A stretch of 64,000 nucleotides of DNA from DATFNI01 sp963787205 (GCA_963787205.1 CAWBCD010000015.1:124001-188000), one strand, 5' to 3'. Positions 44,398 to 55,406 are shown, numbered from the stretch's first letter. Notes: a model not told the origin generated them from the letters alone. A program made the numbers and translations.

Positions 44398-47300
44398 ATG
44401 AAAAAAGTGTTAAGGGGTATACTATTTGTTTTATTGAATCTGGTGATTGTAAACGCATTATTCGCACAAAACGAGGCATCAGGAAGCTGGCCGTTGTCAA
44501 GCGACCAAACCGTAACCGTTTCCGGAGATATTACCGCGTCTTCCGAGGTTATTACAGGATTGACGAACTCATATGAAGTCCCGCCTGCCGGGACCAGTGT
44601 AAAGGTTCAGAAACTTAAACCCGATGCTTCTACCAGCGGCTCCTCTGGAACAAACTCATGGCCTGACGAGTCGACATATAATGCAAACAGATATGTCGAA
44701 TTTTCTATAGGACCCAAAAGTAATTTTAACATGACGGTGGATTCCCTCTCCATGTTGATAGGAGACAAGGGAATAAAAGGGATGAGTGCAGCTATCTATT
44801 ATTCCACCAGTTCGGCGTTTACTAGTCCCCAAAAAATCGCACAGATTAATTCTCTATTTGAAAATGGTGTTATCGATACGACACTGACCGGTCTGAATAT
44901 TACGGTAAATAACGGGCAGACGGTTTACATAAGAGTCTATCCATGGTTGCCTGGCGGTACGACCAGCACATCTAAGTATTTGTATATCGGTAATGTAACG
45001 GGTTCAGGTACCTCGGAGGCTCTGCCTTCGCCAACAACGGCAGTCTGGCCTGATACGACCGACCTGAATGCCGTGACCACAGGACTCATCATTGCAAAAC
45101 CCAAAACCTTCAGCAGCAAAGTTTATAGCTATGGGTTTGGATCGATCGGCACAGCCAAAGGGGAGGAGATCCTGACTTCACCGGCGCACAGCACATGGCC
45201 GGAAAAAGCCGATCCGGATACTTCCTATTATGTACAGTACGCTGCTACAGTTGCTCCGGGTGGTACACTCTATGTCGATTCGTTGTCTGTTGAAATGGGA
45301 GCTAAATATTCGAATAACCTAAAAGCCGCTGTTTACTACTCGACAGACTCTACATTTACTACAAAAACGTTGTTAGTTCCGGATACCTCTTTAGCCGAAA
45401 GTCAACTGGTTCCATACGGAAGTAGCATTTCAACGGACACTGTGGCAACCGGACAGACGCTTTATGTCAGAGTATATCCCCATGACACGCAGTCTGAGAG
45501 CTATGCAAAGATTGTTTACCTGGCGAATATGGTAATATCCGGGTACACAAAGGGTGTTGTCGCAACGCTGCCCAAAATCACAACGACAGCTCCCTCATAT
45601 ATCTCTACGACGTTTGCATCCGGTGGAGGGGCAATATCATCTGATGGTGGAGCCCTGGTAACTGCACGCGGTGTCTGCTGGAGTGTGGAACCGAATCCCA
45701 CTGTAGCTGATAGTGCTACCATCGATGGATCTGGGACAGGATCGTTTACGAGCAGCATTACCAAACTAGCTCCGGGAACGAAGTATTATGTAGCTGCTTA
45801 TGCAACGAATATCGTCGGAACGGCCTACGGACTGGTGGATAGCCTGACGACACTGTCTAAAATTGTGTCGCCGACGGTAACAACTGCAAGTGTGACAAAC
45901 ATCCTGGCAACGACAGCACAAAGCGGAGGCGATGTTACTGCCTGGGGAGGAGATACCGTCAAAACGAGAGGAGTCTGTTGGAGTCTGAAAGCCAATCCAA
46001 CCATATCTGACAGTTATTCCGTTGATGGGAGAGGAATCGGCTCATTTGTAAGTGGTCTGGAGAATCTGAAGCCGTCGACGACTTATCACGTGCGTGCCTA
46101 TGCGACGAACAGTGCCGGAACAGGTTATGGCCCGGACGTTTTCCTCAAAACCCAGGCCGTTGCGCCAACGGTCATCAAGGTTGTGGCAAAGGATGGAAGC
46201 GGAGATTATAAGACCATTCAGACAGCTTTTGATAACATCCCCGATTATTACACTGGGAAATGGATTATTTATGTGAAAAAGGGTGTCTATGATGAGAAAG
46301 ATGTCCTTGCAAAAACGAAGACAAATGTTATTCTTGAGGGTGAAAGCCGAGATAGCACCATATTGACTCATGATGATTATTCAGGCAAAGTGGTTAATAA
46401 TGTAACCATCGGAACTTCAACCTCATACACACTGGAAGTCGCCGCAAATAATTTTACTGCTGAGAACATAACGATCCGCAATACATCGCAGGCGGCACAG
46501 GCAGTAGCAGTAATGAACAACGGCGACCGTCAGATCTTCTATAAATGTAATATCCTCGGTTATCAGGATACGTACTACAACTGGGGCGGCAGCGGTCCGG
46601 GCCGGATTTACAATAAGGACTGTCTTATTGAAGGTTCGGTCGATTTTATGTTTGGACGCGATGTCGTGGTTTCAGATAGTTGTATTATCCATGAGAACAG
46701 GAATAAAGGGACGCTGACGGCGGCTTCGACAAATGCAACGACTAAGTTTGGCTACATATTCCGGAATGATTCGCTGGTTACAGACACGATCGGAATCGAT
46801 GGAAATGCCATTTCTTCCTTCTATCTGGGTCGCCCCTGGCAGGATGCACCTAGAGTCGTGTTCATTCATTCCTATGAACCGGCGACATTAAATCCTGTAG
46901 GTTGGCTTGCCTGGAATGTTACACCGGCTCTATACGCCGAATATAATTGTTATGGTCCGGGATCCGGTACATCCAGACGGGTCAATTTTTCAACTCAACT
47001 GGACTCGACAGCTGCATCTGAGTATATCCTTGCAAATATCTTCTCAAAAAATACGGATCCCGGATTTGCCCATGACTGGACACCGGTGATTCCCAAATAT
47101 CAGACGCCGTCATTAACGGCCATTCAAAAGAATCCAAGTATTCCGACCAGGTATAGGCTCAATCAGAATTATCCCAATCCATTCAATCCAACGACAAATA
47201 TCACATTTCAGATACCTCGAAAAAGTATAGTTACTCTGAAAGTGTACAATATCCTTGGTCAACTCGTGGCAATACTGACTCATGGAGTTAGACAACCGGG

Positions 47301-47409
47301 ACATTACATGGTCAGGTTCAATGGTGCCGGACTTGCAAGTGGCGTATATATCTATCGTCTGCAGGCAGGATCATTCACAGAATCGAAAGAGCTAACGCTT
47401 ATCAAGTAG
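44398..47409 (+). CDS. multidomain CE8 pectin methylesterase with T9SS tail
   Basis: 1,003 residues from ATG 44398, after GGGG at eight bases. Signal peptide ends NALFAQ. Residues about 20-225 are the shared accessory domain (VQKLKPDAST, LSMLIGDKGIKGM) and about 225-390 a second, divergent copy. Two tandem repeats of about 95 residues with RGVCWS and YYVAAYATN (about 400-595) resemble fibronectin-like modules. CE8 catalytic domain follows: AKDGSGDYKTIQ, LGYQDTYYN, EGSVDFMFGRD (catalytic Asp) and LGRPWQDA. T9SS tail has NYPNPFNPTTNITF. It demethylates homogalacturonan at the cell surface or outside. Confidence 0.88.
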   Translation: MKKVLRGILFVLLNLVIVNALFAQNEASGSWPLSSDQTVTVSGDITASSEVITGLTNSYEVPPAGTSVKVQKLKPDASTSGSSGTNSWPDESTYNANRYVEFSIGPKSNFNMTVDSLSMLIGDKGIKGMSAAIYYSTSSAFTSPQKIAQINSLFENGVIDTTLTGLNITVNNGQTVYIRVYPWLPGGTTSTSKYLYIGNVTGSGTSEALPSPTTAVWPDTTDLNAVTTGLIIAKPKTFSSKVYSYGFGSIGTAKGEEILTSPAHSTWPEKADPDTSYYVQYAATVAPGGTLYVDSLSVEMGAKYSNNLKAAVYYSTDSTFTTKTLLVPDTSLAESQLVPYGSSISTDTVATGQTLYVRVYPHDTQSESYAKIVYLANMVISGYTKGVVATLPKITTTAPSYISTTFASGGGAISSDGGALVTARGVCWSVEPNPTVADSATIDGSGTGSFTSSITKLAPGTKYYVAAYATNIVGTAYGLVDSLTTLSKIVSPTVTTASVTNILATTAQSGGDVTAWGGDTVKTRGVCWSLKANPTISDSYSVDGRGIGSFVSGLENLKPSTTYHVRAYATNSAGTGYGPDVFLKTQAVAPTVIKVVAKDGSGDYKTIQTAFDNIPDYYTGKWIIYVKKGVYDEKDVLAKTKTNVILEGESRDSTILTHDDYSGKVVNNVTIGTSTSYTLEVAANNFTAENITIRNTSQAAQAVAVMNNGDRQIFYKCNILGYQDTYYNWGGSGPGRIYNKDCLIEGSVDFMFGRDVVVSDSCIIHENRNKGTLTAASTNATTKFGYIFRNDSLVTDTIGIDGNAISSFYLGRPWQDAPRVVFIHSYEPATLNPVGWLAWNVTPALYAEYNCYGPGSGTSRRVNFSTQLDSTAASEYILANIFSKNTDPGFAHDWTPVIPKYQTPSLTAIQKNPSIPTRYRLNQNYPNPFNPTTNITFQIPRKSIVTLKVYNILGQLVAILTHGVRQPGHYMVRFNGAGLASGVYIYRLQAGSFTESKELTLIK

Positions 47410-47776
47410 AAAATCTCAAACAAAACACAAAGGGAATCTCATTTAATGAAAAGAATAGAATATCAATTTGAATCTACGCTTTCTTGTCTGTTAGTTTAAG
47501 CAGAAGGGGAGAAAATGTTATCAATGTATTCATTTAAAACTGTAAGATTGGTTATACGATCAATCATCCGTGTAAAAGCACCTGATTACACTGTTACTGT
47601 TCTTTAGTTTTGAATTAATCATAAGATTGTATAATACAATCTGTTGCTTTTTTTGCAATCAACGAAATGGAATATGAAGACCAATATTGTACATTGTACC
47701 AGATGAATGAATTATGAAAACACTTATTAAAGAGACATCATCAGTGAAATTCAATCAGAATTGATAAAGCCTATTT
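47410..47776. other. intergenic region before GH105
   Basis: 367 AT-rich bases. It holds scattered AT-rich stretches and one short frame (MKRIEYQFES..., 17 codons, from 47446) that lacks support. Presumably carries the promoter for the second half of the locus; no clear operator is seen. Confidence 0.4.
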
Positions 47777-48958
47777 ATGATTAAAAAAATAAAGTTTCTG
47801 TTTACAGCTTTTTTACTTCTGCCTCTGGTTACGGCAGCGGGCCAATCAATGCCGTGGTCGCAGCGAATGGCTAATACGGTAATCGATCACCTTTGGCCTG
47901 ATTCCATCTACACCAGACCTGACCGGCCGGTTACCTGGAGTTATGACCAGGGAGTGGTTCTGAGGGGGGTTGAGTGTGTCTGGAAAGATACCGGAAGGCA
48001 AAAATACATTGACTATATCCGCCAAATCATCGATAAGTTCGTAACACCCGATGGTTCGATACGCACCTACAAACCAAAGGGCTACCGGCTTGATGATATC
48101 AATAATGGAAAGATTCTTTTATTTCTGTATAAGGTTACCGGTAACAAAAAGTATTGGATGGCGGCTACCTTATTGAGGGATCAATTAAAAACTCAGCCGC
48201 GGAATGCATCCGGAGGCTTCTGGCACAAGAAGATTTATCCCAATCAAATGTGGCTGGATGGATTATACATGGCAGAACCCTTTTATGCGCATTACGCTGA
48301 GATGACCCATGATAATGCGGCCTTTGATGATATCACCCATCAGTTTGAATTAATAGAAAAACATGCAAGAGATCCCAAAACCGGTCTTCTATACCACGGT
48401 TGGGATGAGTCGAAGCAACAGCGTTGGGCCAACCCGGTAACAGGCGACTCTCCGAATTTCTGGGGTCGCGCCATGGGCTGGTATGCCATGGCCTTAGTTG
48501 ATGCCCTGGACTACTTTCCGCAACACAGTGAGGATCGTGACACGCTCGTAACCATCCTCAACCGTTTGGCTACGGCCGTGGCTAAGGTTCAGGATCCCAG
48601 GACGGGCTTGTGGTGGCAGGTGCTTAACATGCCTCACAAGAAAGGAAACTATCTGGAAGCGTCCGCCTCATGCATGTTTGTCTATTCGCTGGCCAAGGGA
48701 GTCAGGAAAGGCTATCTGCCTCGAAAATTCGCGAAAGTAGCGGAGAAAGGGTATAAAGGCATCATTCATAATCTCATAAAGACCGGATCAAACGGGCAAC
48801 CCGAATTGACAGGGACCTGTAGTGTTGCCGGGCTGGGCGGACATCCCTACCGCGACGGGAGCTTTCATTACTATGTGACCGAACCGGTACGGACCAACGA
48901 CCCGAAAGGTGTTGGGGCTTTCATTATGGCTAGCTGCCAGATCGAACATTTACAGTGA
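47777..48958 (+). CDS. GH105 unsaturated rhamnogalacturonyl hydrolase
   Basis: 393 residues. Signal peptide ends LVTAAGQ, so it is periplasmic. Six-hairpin alpha/alpha barrel: DRPVTWSYDQGVVLRGV, NQMWLDGLYMAEPFYA (catalytic Asp about 153), NFWGRAMGWYAMALVDAL, LEASASCMFVYSLAKGV. These are hallmarks of YteR/YesR enzymes, which remove the unsaturated uronic acid from oligosaccharides made by pectate lyase. Fits the PL10 gene of this locus. The stop lies inside a CAGT-rich repeat. Confidence 0.93.
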   Translation: MIKKIKFLFTAFLLLPLVTAAGQSMPWSQRMANTVIDHLWPDSIYTRPDRPVTWSYDQGVVLRGVECVWKDTGRQKYIDYIRQIIDKFVTPDGSIRTYKPKGYRLDDINNGKILLFLYKVTGNKKYWMAATLLRDQLKTQPRNASGGFWHKKIYPNQMWLDGLYMAEPFYAHYAEMTHDNAAFDDITHQFELIEKHARDPKTGLLYHGWDESKQQRWANPVTGDSPNFWGRAMGWYAMALVDALDYFPQHSEDRDTLVTILNRLATAVAKVQDPRTGLWWQVLNMPHKKGNYLEASASCMFVYSLAKGVRKGYLPRKFAKVAEKGYKGIIHNLIKTGSNGQPELTGTCSVAGLGGHPYRDGSFHYYVTEPVRTNDPKGVGAFIMASCQIEHLQ

Positions 48959-48998
48959 ACAATTAACAGTTAACAGTAAGCAGTGAACAGTAAGCAGA
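48950..48998. repeat. CAGT/CAGTGAAC tandem-like repeat
   Basis: Repeats of ACAGTGAACAATTAACAGTTAACAGTAAGCAG and similar units. Also overlaps the GH105 stop codon. Related copies occur at 26968 and 54105, both directly at gene ends. Confidence 0.5.
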
Positions 48999-49108
48999 TT
49001 CAGGAAGTCCAGAAAACGCGGAGAATCAGGAAGTCGGTGCCAGGTTTCCCCTCGAACCTATGCGAATGGGGTGCATATAGTGTATTACAAAGGATTCGCG
49101 TATCAAAC

Positions 49109-50806
49109 ATGATACGCTCGGTAACACCCACCTTAATCCTCCCTCAAGGGAAGAGATCTAGCCTTATTTCCCTATTCCTTATATCATTCTCTATTCTTTT
49201 GAGTGTCAATTATTTGCAGGCTCAAGGTTTAAGAACCAGAGACTAGTCAGTCTGTGTCTAAAGTCTGGGTTCCGGATCTGGGAAACGGCATGTATAAAAA
49301 CCCGGTTTTGTTTGCCGATTATTCCGACCCGGACGTAATTCGCGTCGGCGATGACTACTACCTGGTCTCATCCAGTTTTGATGCCATCCCCGGATTGCCC
49401 ATCCTTCATTCGAAAGATCTGGTCAACTGGACGATCATCGGGCATGCACTGCAGGCTCAACCACCGCTATGATCATTATTCAAAGACACAGCACGGCAAT
49501 GGCGTCTGGGCTCCATCAATTCGATACCATGAAGGGGAGTTTTATATCTATTACCCGGATCCCGATTATGGCATCTACATGGTGAAGGCAAAGAATCCGG
49601 CGGGCCCGTGGTCGAAGCCCGTTCTCGTTCAGGCCGGAAAGGGCCTGGAAGACCCTTGCCCGTTATGGGATACCGATGGCAAGGCCTACCTGGTTCACGC
49701 CTTTGCCGGCAGCCGCGCCGGTATTCGGGACATCCTTGTGATGCATCAGATGAACTGGGCAGGGACGAAGCTTCTCAATAAAGGAGTTATCGTGTACGAT
49801 GGTCACCAGGAAGATGAAGATGTGGAAGGACCAAAACTATACAAGCGAGACGGTTATTATTACATTTTTGCTCCTGCCGGCAGTTTTCAGCATGGATGGC
49901 AAATCGTATTGCGGTCAAAACATATATATGGTCCCTACCAACGTCGAAAGGTCATGGATCAGGGAAAATCAGATATTAGCGCCCCCCACCAGGGAGGCTG
50001 GGTTGAGACACAAACTGGGCAGTCTTGGTTCATGCATTTCGCTACACCGACAACCTACGGACGGCTGGTATATCTCGAACCGATGAAGTGGGTTAACGGA
50101 TGGCCGATCATTGGTAAGGATCAGGGAAATGGAATCGGCCAACCCGTCGACGAATACAAAAAGCCTAATGTCGGCAAGAACTGGCCGGTTGCCACGCCAC
50201 AGACTTCTGACGAATTCAACGGCAACACACTCGGTCTGCAGTGGCAATGGCAGGCAAATCCAAAAGCTTACTGGGATTTTCCATACGAAGGCAAAGGAGT
50301 CCTTCGACTGTATTGTCAGCTCTTGCCGGTCGACTTTAAGAATTATTGGGATGTGCCCAATATCCTGATGCAGAAGTTCCCTGCTCCCGAGTTCACGGCT
50401 AAGACGAAACTGACATTTCATCCTTATAGTACAGGAGATAAGGTTGGATTCATCGTAATGGGCGAGAGTTATGCCTACCTGTCGCTGAGCCAAGAAAGAT
50501 GATGGTTTTTATCTCTCATACATCATTTGCAAAAATGCGAACAAGGGAAATAAGGAACAGGAGCAGATGGATCGCAAAGTTCCTGGCAACACGATTTACT
50601 TCTCTGTCAGGGTGGATAAACATGCGGTATGCCATTTCAGTTACAGCCTGGATGGCAAGAAATATCAACTCCTGAAAACGCCCTTCCAGGCCGTGGAAGG
50701 GCACTGGATTGGGGCAAAAGTCGGCTTATTCGCAACAGGTACTCAAAAAGCTCACGATTCGGGTTATGCGGATTTTGATTGGTTTAGAATAGAAAAGAAT
50801 AATTGA
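49109..50806 (+). pseudogene. GH43-like arabinofuranosidase/xylosidase, interrupted by three +1 frame changes
   Basis: Four pieces in three frames form one GH43 protein of about 560 residues. (1) Signal peptide LFLISFSILLSVNYLQAQG to a TAG at 49244. (2) From about 49245, NPVLFADYSDPDVIRVGDDYY with the first catalytic Asp, to TGA at 49470. (3) From 49468, YDHYSKTQHGNGVWAPSI, PLWDTDGKAYLVHAF (Asp) and EDVEGPKLYKRDGYYY (Glu), ending TGA 50500. (4) From 50501, DDGFYLSYIICKNANKG and ADFDWFRI, a C-terminal jelly-roll. Each join is a net +1. Catalytic residues are kept, so decay is recent, or the frame changes are not real, or they are bypassed. Start at 49109 is approximate. Confidence 0.82.
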
Positions 50807-50836
50807 CAACTAATTCATAATAAAGGATCTGATTCC

Positions 50837-52282
50837 ATGGGAAAAAATGAAATCACACGAAAAGAAGCGTTAAAGAGAATGGGATTTTTACTGGTTAGCC
50901 CCATGCTTTACAAGCCTCTGTCACATAGCTCATTTCTGAATACTGCCCAGGCACAAGGCTGGGGTGAATTGCCGAATATCCTCAAAAACATTGTGCCACC
51001 TAAATTCCCGGACCGGGATTTTATCATCACGAAATATGGAGCTAAATCTGGTGGAAAAACCGACTGTCTGCCGGCTATTAAGGAAGCGATAGCCAAATGT
51101 AACCAGGCAGGTGGCGGGCGCGTGGTCGTTCCATCAGGAACGTGGTTCGTTAAAGGACCTATTCATATGGAAAGTAACGTGAATCTGCACCTGAGTCATG
51201 GGGCCACTATTAAGTTCAGCACAGATGCTGATGACTATCTGCCGGTGGTTCTCACCCGATTTGAGGGTATGGAACTGATGAATTACTCTCCGCTTGTCTA
51301 CTCATATGGCAAGGAGAACATAGCCCTGACCGGTACGGGAACACTCGACGGGCAAGCCGGTAATAATCATTGGTGGAATTGGGTCGGTAAGAAAAGTTTT
51401 GGCTGGAAAGAAGGTGAGCCAACCCAACATGACAAAGATAATGAACCCAAACTAACGGAGATGGTCAGCCAGGGAGTGCCTGTCAAGGATCGGGTATTTG
51501 GGAAAGGCCATTATATGCGTCCTACTTTTGTGGAGTTCTACCGCAGCAAAAATATCCTGATTCAGGGCGTGACCATTAGAAATTCACCGTTCTGGATATT
51601 GCATCCGACGCTTAGCCAGAATATTACGATAGATGGAGTAAAAACCATTAGCTCCGGACCTAACAACGATGGTTGTGATCCGGAATCATGTACCGATGTG
51701 CTGATCAAGAAGTGCTACTTCAGCAATGGGGACGACTGTATCGCCATTAAGAGCGGCCGGAATCAGGATGGTCGCAGGATTGGCGTTCCGTGTAAAAATA
51801 TCATCGTTGAAGATTGTCATATGAAAGACGGTCATGCCGGCGTGGCTATTGGAAGCGAAACTTCCGGCGGTGTTGAAGATGTATATGCCCAGAATTGCGT
51901 AATGGACAGTCCGAGTCTGGAGAGAGCCATTCGCATCAAATCAAATGCATGCCGCGGCGGTGTGCTGAAGAATTTCTATTACCGGAATATTGAAGTAGGA
52001 ACAGTGCATGAGGCCGTTGTGAAGATCAACATGCTGTATGGCAATGAGTCAGGGAAAGGCTGTCATTTCCCGCCGATGCTGAGCAATGTGAATATCGACA
52101 ATGTCGTGAGCCATAAAAGTGAATATGCGATCTATATTCAGGGCCGTCAGGATAAAGCAGTGAGCGACATCACAATCAAAAACTGCAAGTTCAATGATGT
52201 CAAAAAGAAGGATTTCGTTGAGTACGCAAAGAATCTTCAAATTGAACACACCACGGTGAACGGAAAAGAAATAACCAGCTAA
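50837..52282 (+). CDS. GH28 exo-polygalacturonase-like enzyme
   Basis: 481 residues. N-terminus has a weak export sequence (RMGFLLVSPMLY...AQAQG). GH28 beta-helix: GPNNDGCDPESC, SNGDDCIAIKSG, GHAGVAIGSE (His kept; last Gly of GHG is Ala) and RAIRIKSNACRG. A longer loop with HYMRPTFVEFYR is found in exo-acting bacterial GH28. It hydrolyses galacturonan oligomers. In frame throughout, unlike its neighbours. Ends at a clear terminator. Confidence 0.9.
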   Translation: MGKNEITRKEALKRMGFLLVSPMLYKPLSHSSFLNTAQAQGWGELPNILKNIVPPKFPDRDFIITKYGAKSGGKTDCLPAIKEAIAKCNQAGGGRVVVPSGTWFVKGPIHMESNVNLHLSHGATIKFSTDADDYLPVVLTRFEGMELMNYSPLVYSYGKENIALTGTGTLDGQAGNNHWWNWVGKKSFGWKEGEPTQHDKDNEPKLTEMVSQGVPVKDRVFGKGHYMRPTFVEFYRSKNILIQGVTIRNSPFWILHPTLSQNITIDGVKTISSGPNNDGCDPESCTDVLIKKCYFSNGDDCIAIKSGRNQDGRRIGVPCKNIIVEDCHMKDGHAGVAIGSETSGGVEDVYAQNCVMDSPSLERAIRIKSNACRGGVLKNFYYRNIEVGTVHEAVVKINMLYGNESGKGCHFPPMLSNVNIDNVVSHKSEYAIYIQGRQDKAVSDITIKNCKFNDVKKKDFVEYAKNLQIEHTTVNGKEITS

Positions 52283-52298
52283 TTCTTCATTTGCATGC

Positions 52299-52322
52299 GG
52301 ATCCCCACTTATATGGGGATCC
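52299..52322 (+). terminator. intrinsic terminator after GH28
   Basis: Perfect 8-bp stem GGATCCCC / GGGGATCC with an eight-base loop, followed by TTGGTTTCTTTG. It lies 16 bases after the stop. Confidence 0.7.
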
Positions 52323-52360
52323 TTGGTTTCTTTGTTTACTGTCATCATTATCATTTTGAA

Positions 52361-52385
52361 AAGCGCTTGCGGAGTTAACGTTTAA
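52361..52385. promoter_or_regulatory. operator-like motifs before GH28 gene
   Basis: AAGCGCTT (52361-52368, perfect palindrome) followed by GTTAACGTTTAA (from 52374). Both have a central CG and inverted ends of the kind used by LacI-family repressors. They lie 40-65 bases before the GH28 start. Confidence 0.3.
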
Positions 52386-52424
52386 TATCTGCAGCTATAC
52401 ACATTTTTCAGATTGAAATTAATT

Positions 52425-54111
52425 ATGATTTCTTCCAAAATATTAAACCTACGGCGAGTAAACCTGCTGATTTTTCTATTCGGTATACTAGGCGTACAAA
52501 CAGGATTTTCCCAGACTAGCCAGGGGAAAAGTCTTGAGTATTATATCCATAATGCTCCATTTCCGATGCAGAATATCCCGGAACCCCAAATCCCCGGCCG
52601 CACATTTAAGATCACAGATTATGGGGCCATAGGTAATGGAGAAGTAATAAATACGCAGGCAATTCAACATACTATTGAGGTCTGTGCCAAAGCAGGAGGG
52701 GGTATCGTAATCGTTCCCCCGGGACTGTGGCTTACCGGACCTATTGAGTTGAAAAGCAACATCAATCTACACCTTGATAGAGGGGCTATCCTACTTTTCT
52801 CAACAAATCATGCGTTGTACCCGATCATCAAAATGCCGCACTCAAGTAACGGTTATGGTGTGATGTCCCCGATTTTCGGACATGACCTAACCAATGTTGC
52901 TATCACCGGCGGCGGGGTTATCGACGGCAATGGTCAGTCGTGGAGGCCTGTGAAAAAAATGAAAGTTACAGCCTCACACTGGAAGGAGCTTTTGAACTCC
53001 GGCGGTGCTCTCAGTGATCACAACCAGATTTGGTGGCCGGGCAAAGAGGCCATGAACGGACAGCATTATCTCGATTCGTTGAGATCGACCGGGAGAAAGC
53101 TAACCGCGCAGGATTATATTCCCGCTCGCACGTATATGCGTCCATATATGGTATCCATTCTGTATTCCAAAAATGTATTGCTAGACGGACCAACATTTGA
53201 AAATGCACCCAAATTTGCACTCTTTCCCAAATTTTGCACCAATTTGATCATCCGTAATGTAAAAGTGAATAATGCCTATTGGGCACAAAACGGAGATGGT
53301 ATTGACATTGGGAACTGTAAAAATGTGGCGATTTACCGGAATACAGTAACCGCGGGTGATGACGGAATTTGTATGAAATCAAGTCCGACTCACTATCCCT
53401 GGTTTCAGCGAACCCGCTCTTGAGAATGTGATCATTGCCGAAAATATCGTTCATCATGCGCACGGTGGTTTTGTGATTGGCAGCAACACCGATGGCGGGA
53501 TGAAGAATATCTGGGTAACAAATTGTGCTTTCATCGGTACCGACCGGGGTTTGCGTTTTAAGAGCAGGAGGGGACGTGGTGCCCTTGTTCATGATATCTA
53601 TGTAGATCACATTGCCATGTCAGATATTGTCGATCAGGCTATCTATTTCAACACCTATTATGAATTATCCAGCAGGGGAAACAGCGGAAAGATTCCCAAA
53701 GTCAATAAAAAGACGCCACGTTTCCAGGACTTTCACATAAGCCATGTCTATTGCCAGGGAGCAAATACTGCTGTGTCCATGACGGGGTTACCGGAAATGC
53801 CGATCAAGAACATCACACTTTCAGATGTCAGAATCTCTGCAAGACATGGGTTTGAGTCGGAAGAAGTGGATGGAATCACGTTGAATCGCGTTACGATCCA
53901 GCCGGAAACAGGTGTCGTTTATTCGTTGGACAACAGCCGGAATGTGAAGCTGAATAGTGTGAGAGTACCCTCCCATACGAAAAGTTTTATGAGTCTTAAA
54001 GGCAGCAAAACCTCGGGGATCGACATATCAAACACGGCTCTTCAAAACCCGAGCCAGGAAATAACAAAGGGACAGCAGGTAAGCTCCGATGCCCTGAAGA
54101 TAGAACAGTAA
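52425..54111 (+). pseudogene. GH28 glycoside hydrolase interrupted by a +1 frame change
   Basis: First frame from ATG 52425: signal peptide ending TGFSQ, then the beta-helix with TYMRPYMVSILYSKN, QNGDGIDI and AGDDGICMKSS, which carry the catalytic Asp residues, closing at a TGA at 53421. The protein resumes +1 as GFSEPALENVIIAENI, HHAHGGFVIGSN (His) and LRFKSRRGRG (Arg, Lys) to 54111. Joined length is about 560, usual for this subfamily. The join lies at TAT CCC T GGT (53394-53403), between the second and third catalytic motifs, so either piece alone would be inactive. Confidence 0.85.
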
Positions 54112-54145
54112 TCAATTATCAGTAAACAGTTATCAATAATCAATG
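54105..54145. repeat. CAGTTATCA repeat
   Basis: ACAGTAATCAATTATCAGTAAACAGTTATCAATAATCAATG: several direct near-copies. Also includes the GH28 stop. Same kind as at 26968 and 48950. Confidence 0.5.
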
Positions 54146-54208
54146 AAAACGGAACAATACCCCGTTATCGAAGCAAAGACTTCAGGACGGGAACGAGTTA
54201 GATCTATA

Positions 54209-55394
54209 ATGACTAATTCACCACTTCCAAATCTCTACAGACTGGCTTTCCTCCTTGCATTTGTTCTTCCAGTAACTGCAACACAATCTGTTTTTGCGCA
54301 ACAAAAAGCAAAAGCAATTAATGTATCCGGGTTTCAGGACAGTGCCCACCACTGGAAGGATATTACCGATCATGAACAGGTTATTGTGCGGCTTAAAAAT
54401 CAGAAAAGATATAAACCGACGCAGATCAGGGAAATCGCCGATAACATATTGCTCTATCAGCAGAACGAATGGCGGCTGGCCTAAAAATTATGATATGCTT
54501 GCCATCCTTACCCCGGAGCAAAAGAAAATCCTGGCAGAAAAGAAGGATTCAGACCGTACAACTTTTGACAATGGGGCCACGCATTCGCAGATTGAATACC
54601 TGGCTCACGCGTACACCTTGACGCACGATCCCAGGTACAAGAAAGCAGCCATAAGGGGAATAGACTTCATCATCAAGGCACAATATCCCAATGGCGGCTG
54701 GCCCCAATTCTATCCGGATACCAGCGGCTATCGTAGATACATCACGTATAATGATGACGCCATGACGGGAGTCATGACCGTGCTGCTTCATATCGTTAAG
54801 AATGAACCCTACTATTCATTCGTTGATCCTGCCACAAGGCAAAGAGTGCGAAAGACATTTTGGAAAGGCGTTGATTGCATTCTCAATACGCAAATTAAGG
54901 AGCACGGAAAGTTAACCGTGTGGTGTCAGCAAAACGATAATGTGACTCTGAAGCCTGTCGGTGCCCGTACATTTGAGCTCCCGGGCAAAGCCAGCGAGGA
55001 GAGCACTCAAATTGTCGAATTGCTGATGAGTATCGATCATCCCGACCAACGAATCATACAATCGGTGAAGAGCGCTGTTCAGTGGTTCCGGGATTCCGAA
55101 ATCGATGGCATAAAAGTAAAAACAATTGCATCGACTCCGAAGGTGTATAAATTCCATGCCACCGATTCGGACAGAATCGTCGTGAAAGATCCGGAGGCGC
55201 CACCTATATGGGCGCGATACTACGAGCTTGGTACCAACAGACCGTTTTTTGCCAATCGCAACGGAGAAAAAGTTTATAAGTTTTCTGAAGTCGCGCGCGA
55301 GCGCAGAACCGGATACGGCTGGTATGGATACTGGCCGGAACCTATCCTTAAAAAGTGGTATCCAAAATGGATCTCAAAAATATCTAACGAATAA
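54209..55394 (+). pseudogene. PL10 pectate lyase interrupted by a +1 frame change
   Basis: From ATG 54209 a signal peptide (LAFVLPVTATQSVFAQ) and an N-terminal region ending IADNILLYQQN; the frame then meets TAA at 54482. Conserved sequence resumes +1 at 54468 as NGGWPKNYDML, the start of the PL10 catalytic domain, then NGGWPQFYP, YITYNDDAMTGVM, LTVWCQQND, TFELPGKASEEST and ARYYELGTNRPFF. Joined length is about 394 residues, normal for PL10. It cleaves polygalacturonate by beta-elimination. The extra base is a G between AAC and AAT (54467). Start could be 54143. Confidence 0.87.
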
Positions 55395-55406
55395 GCGGGA
55401 GTATAA

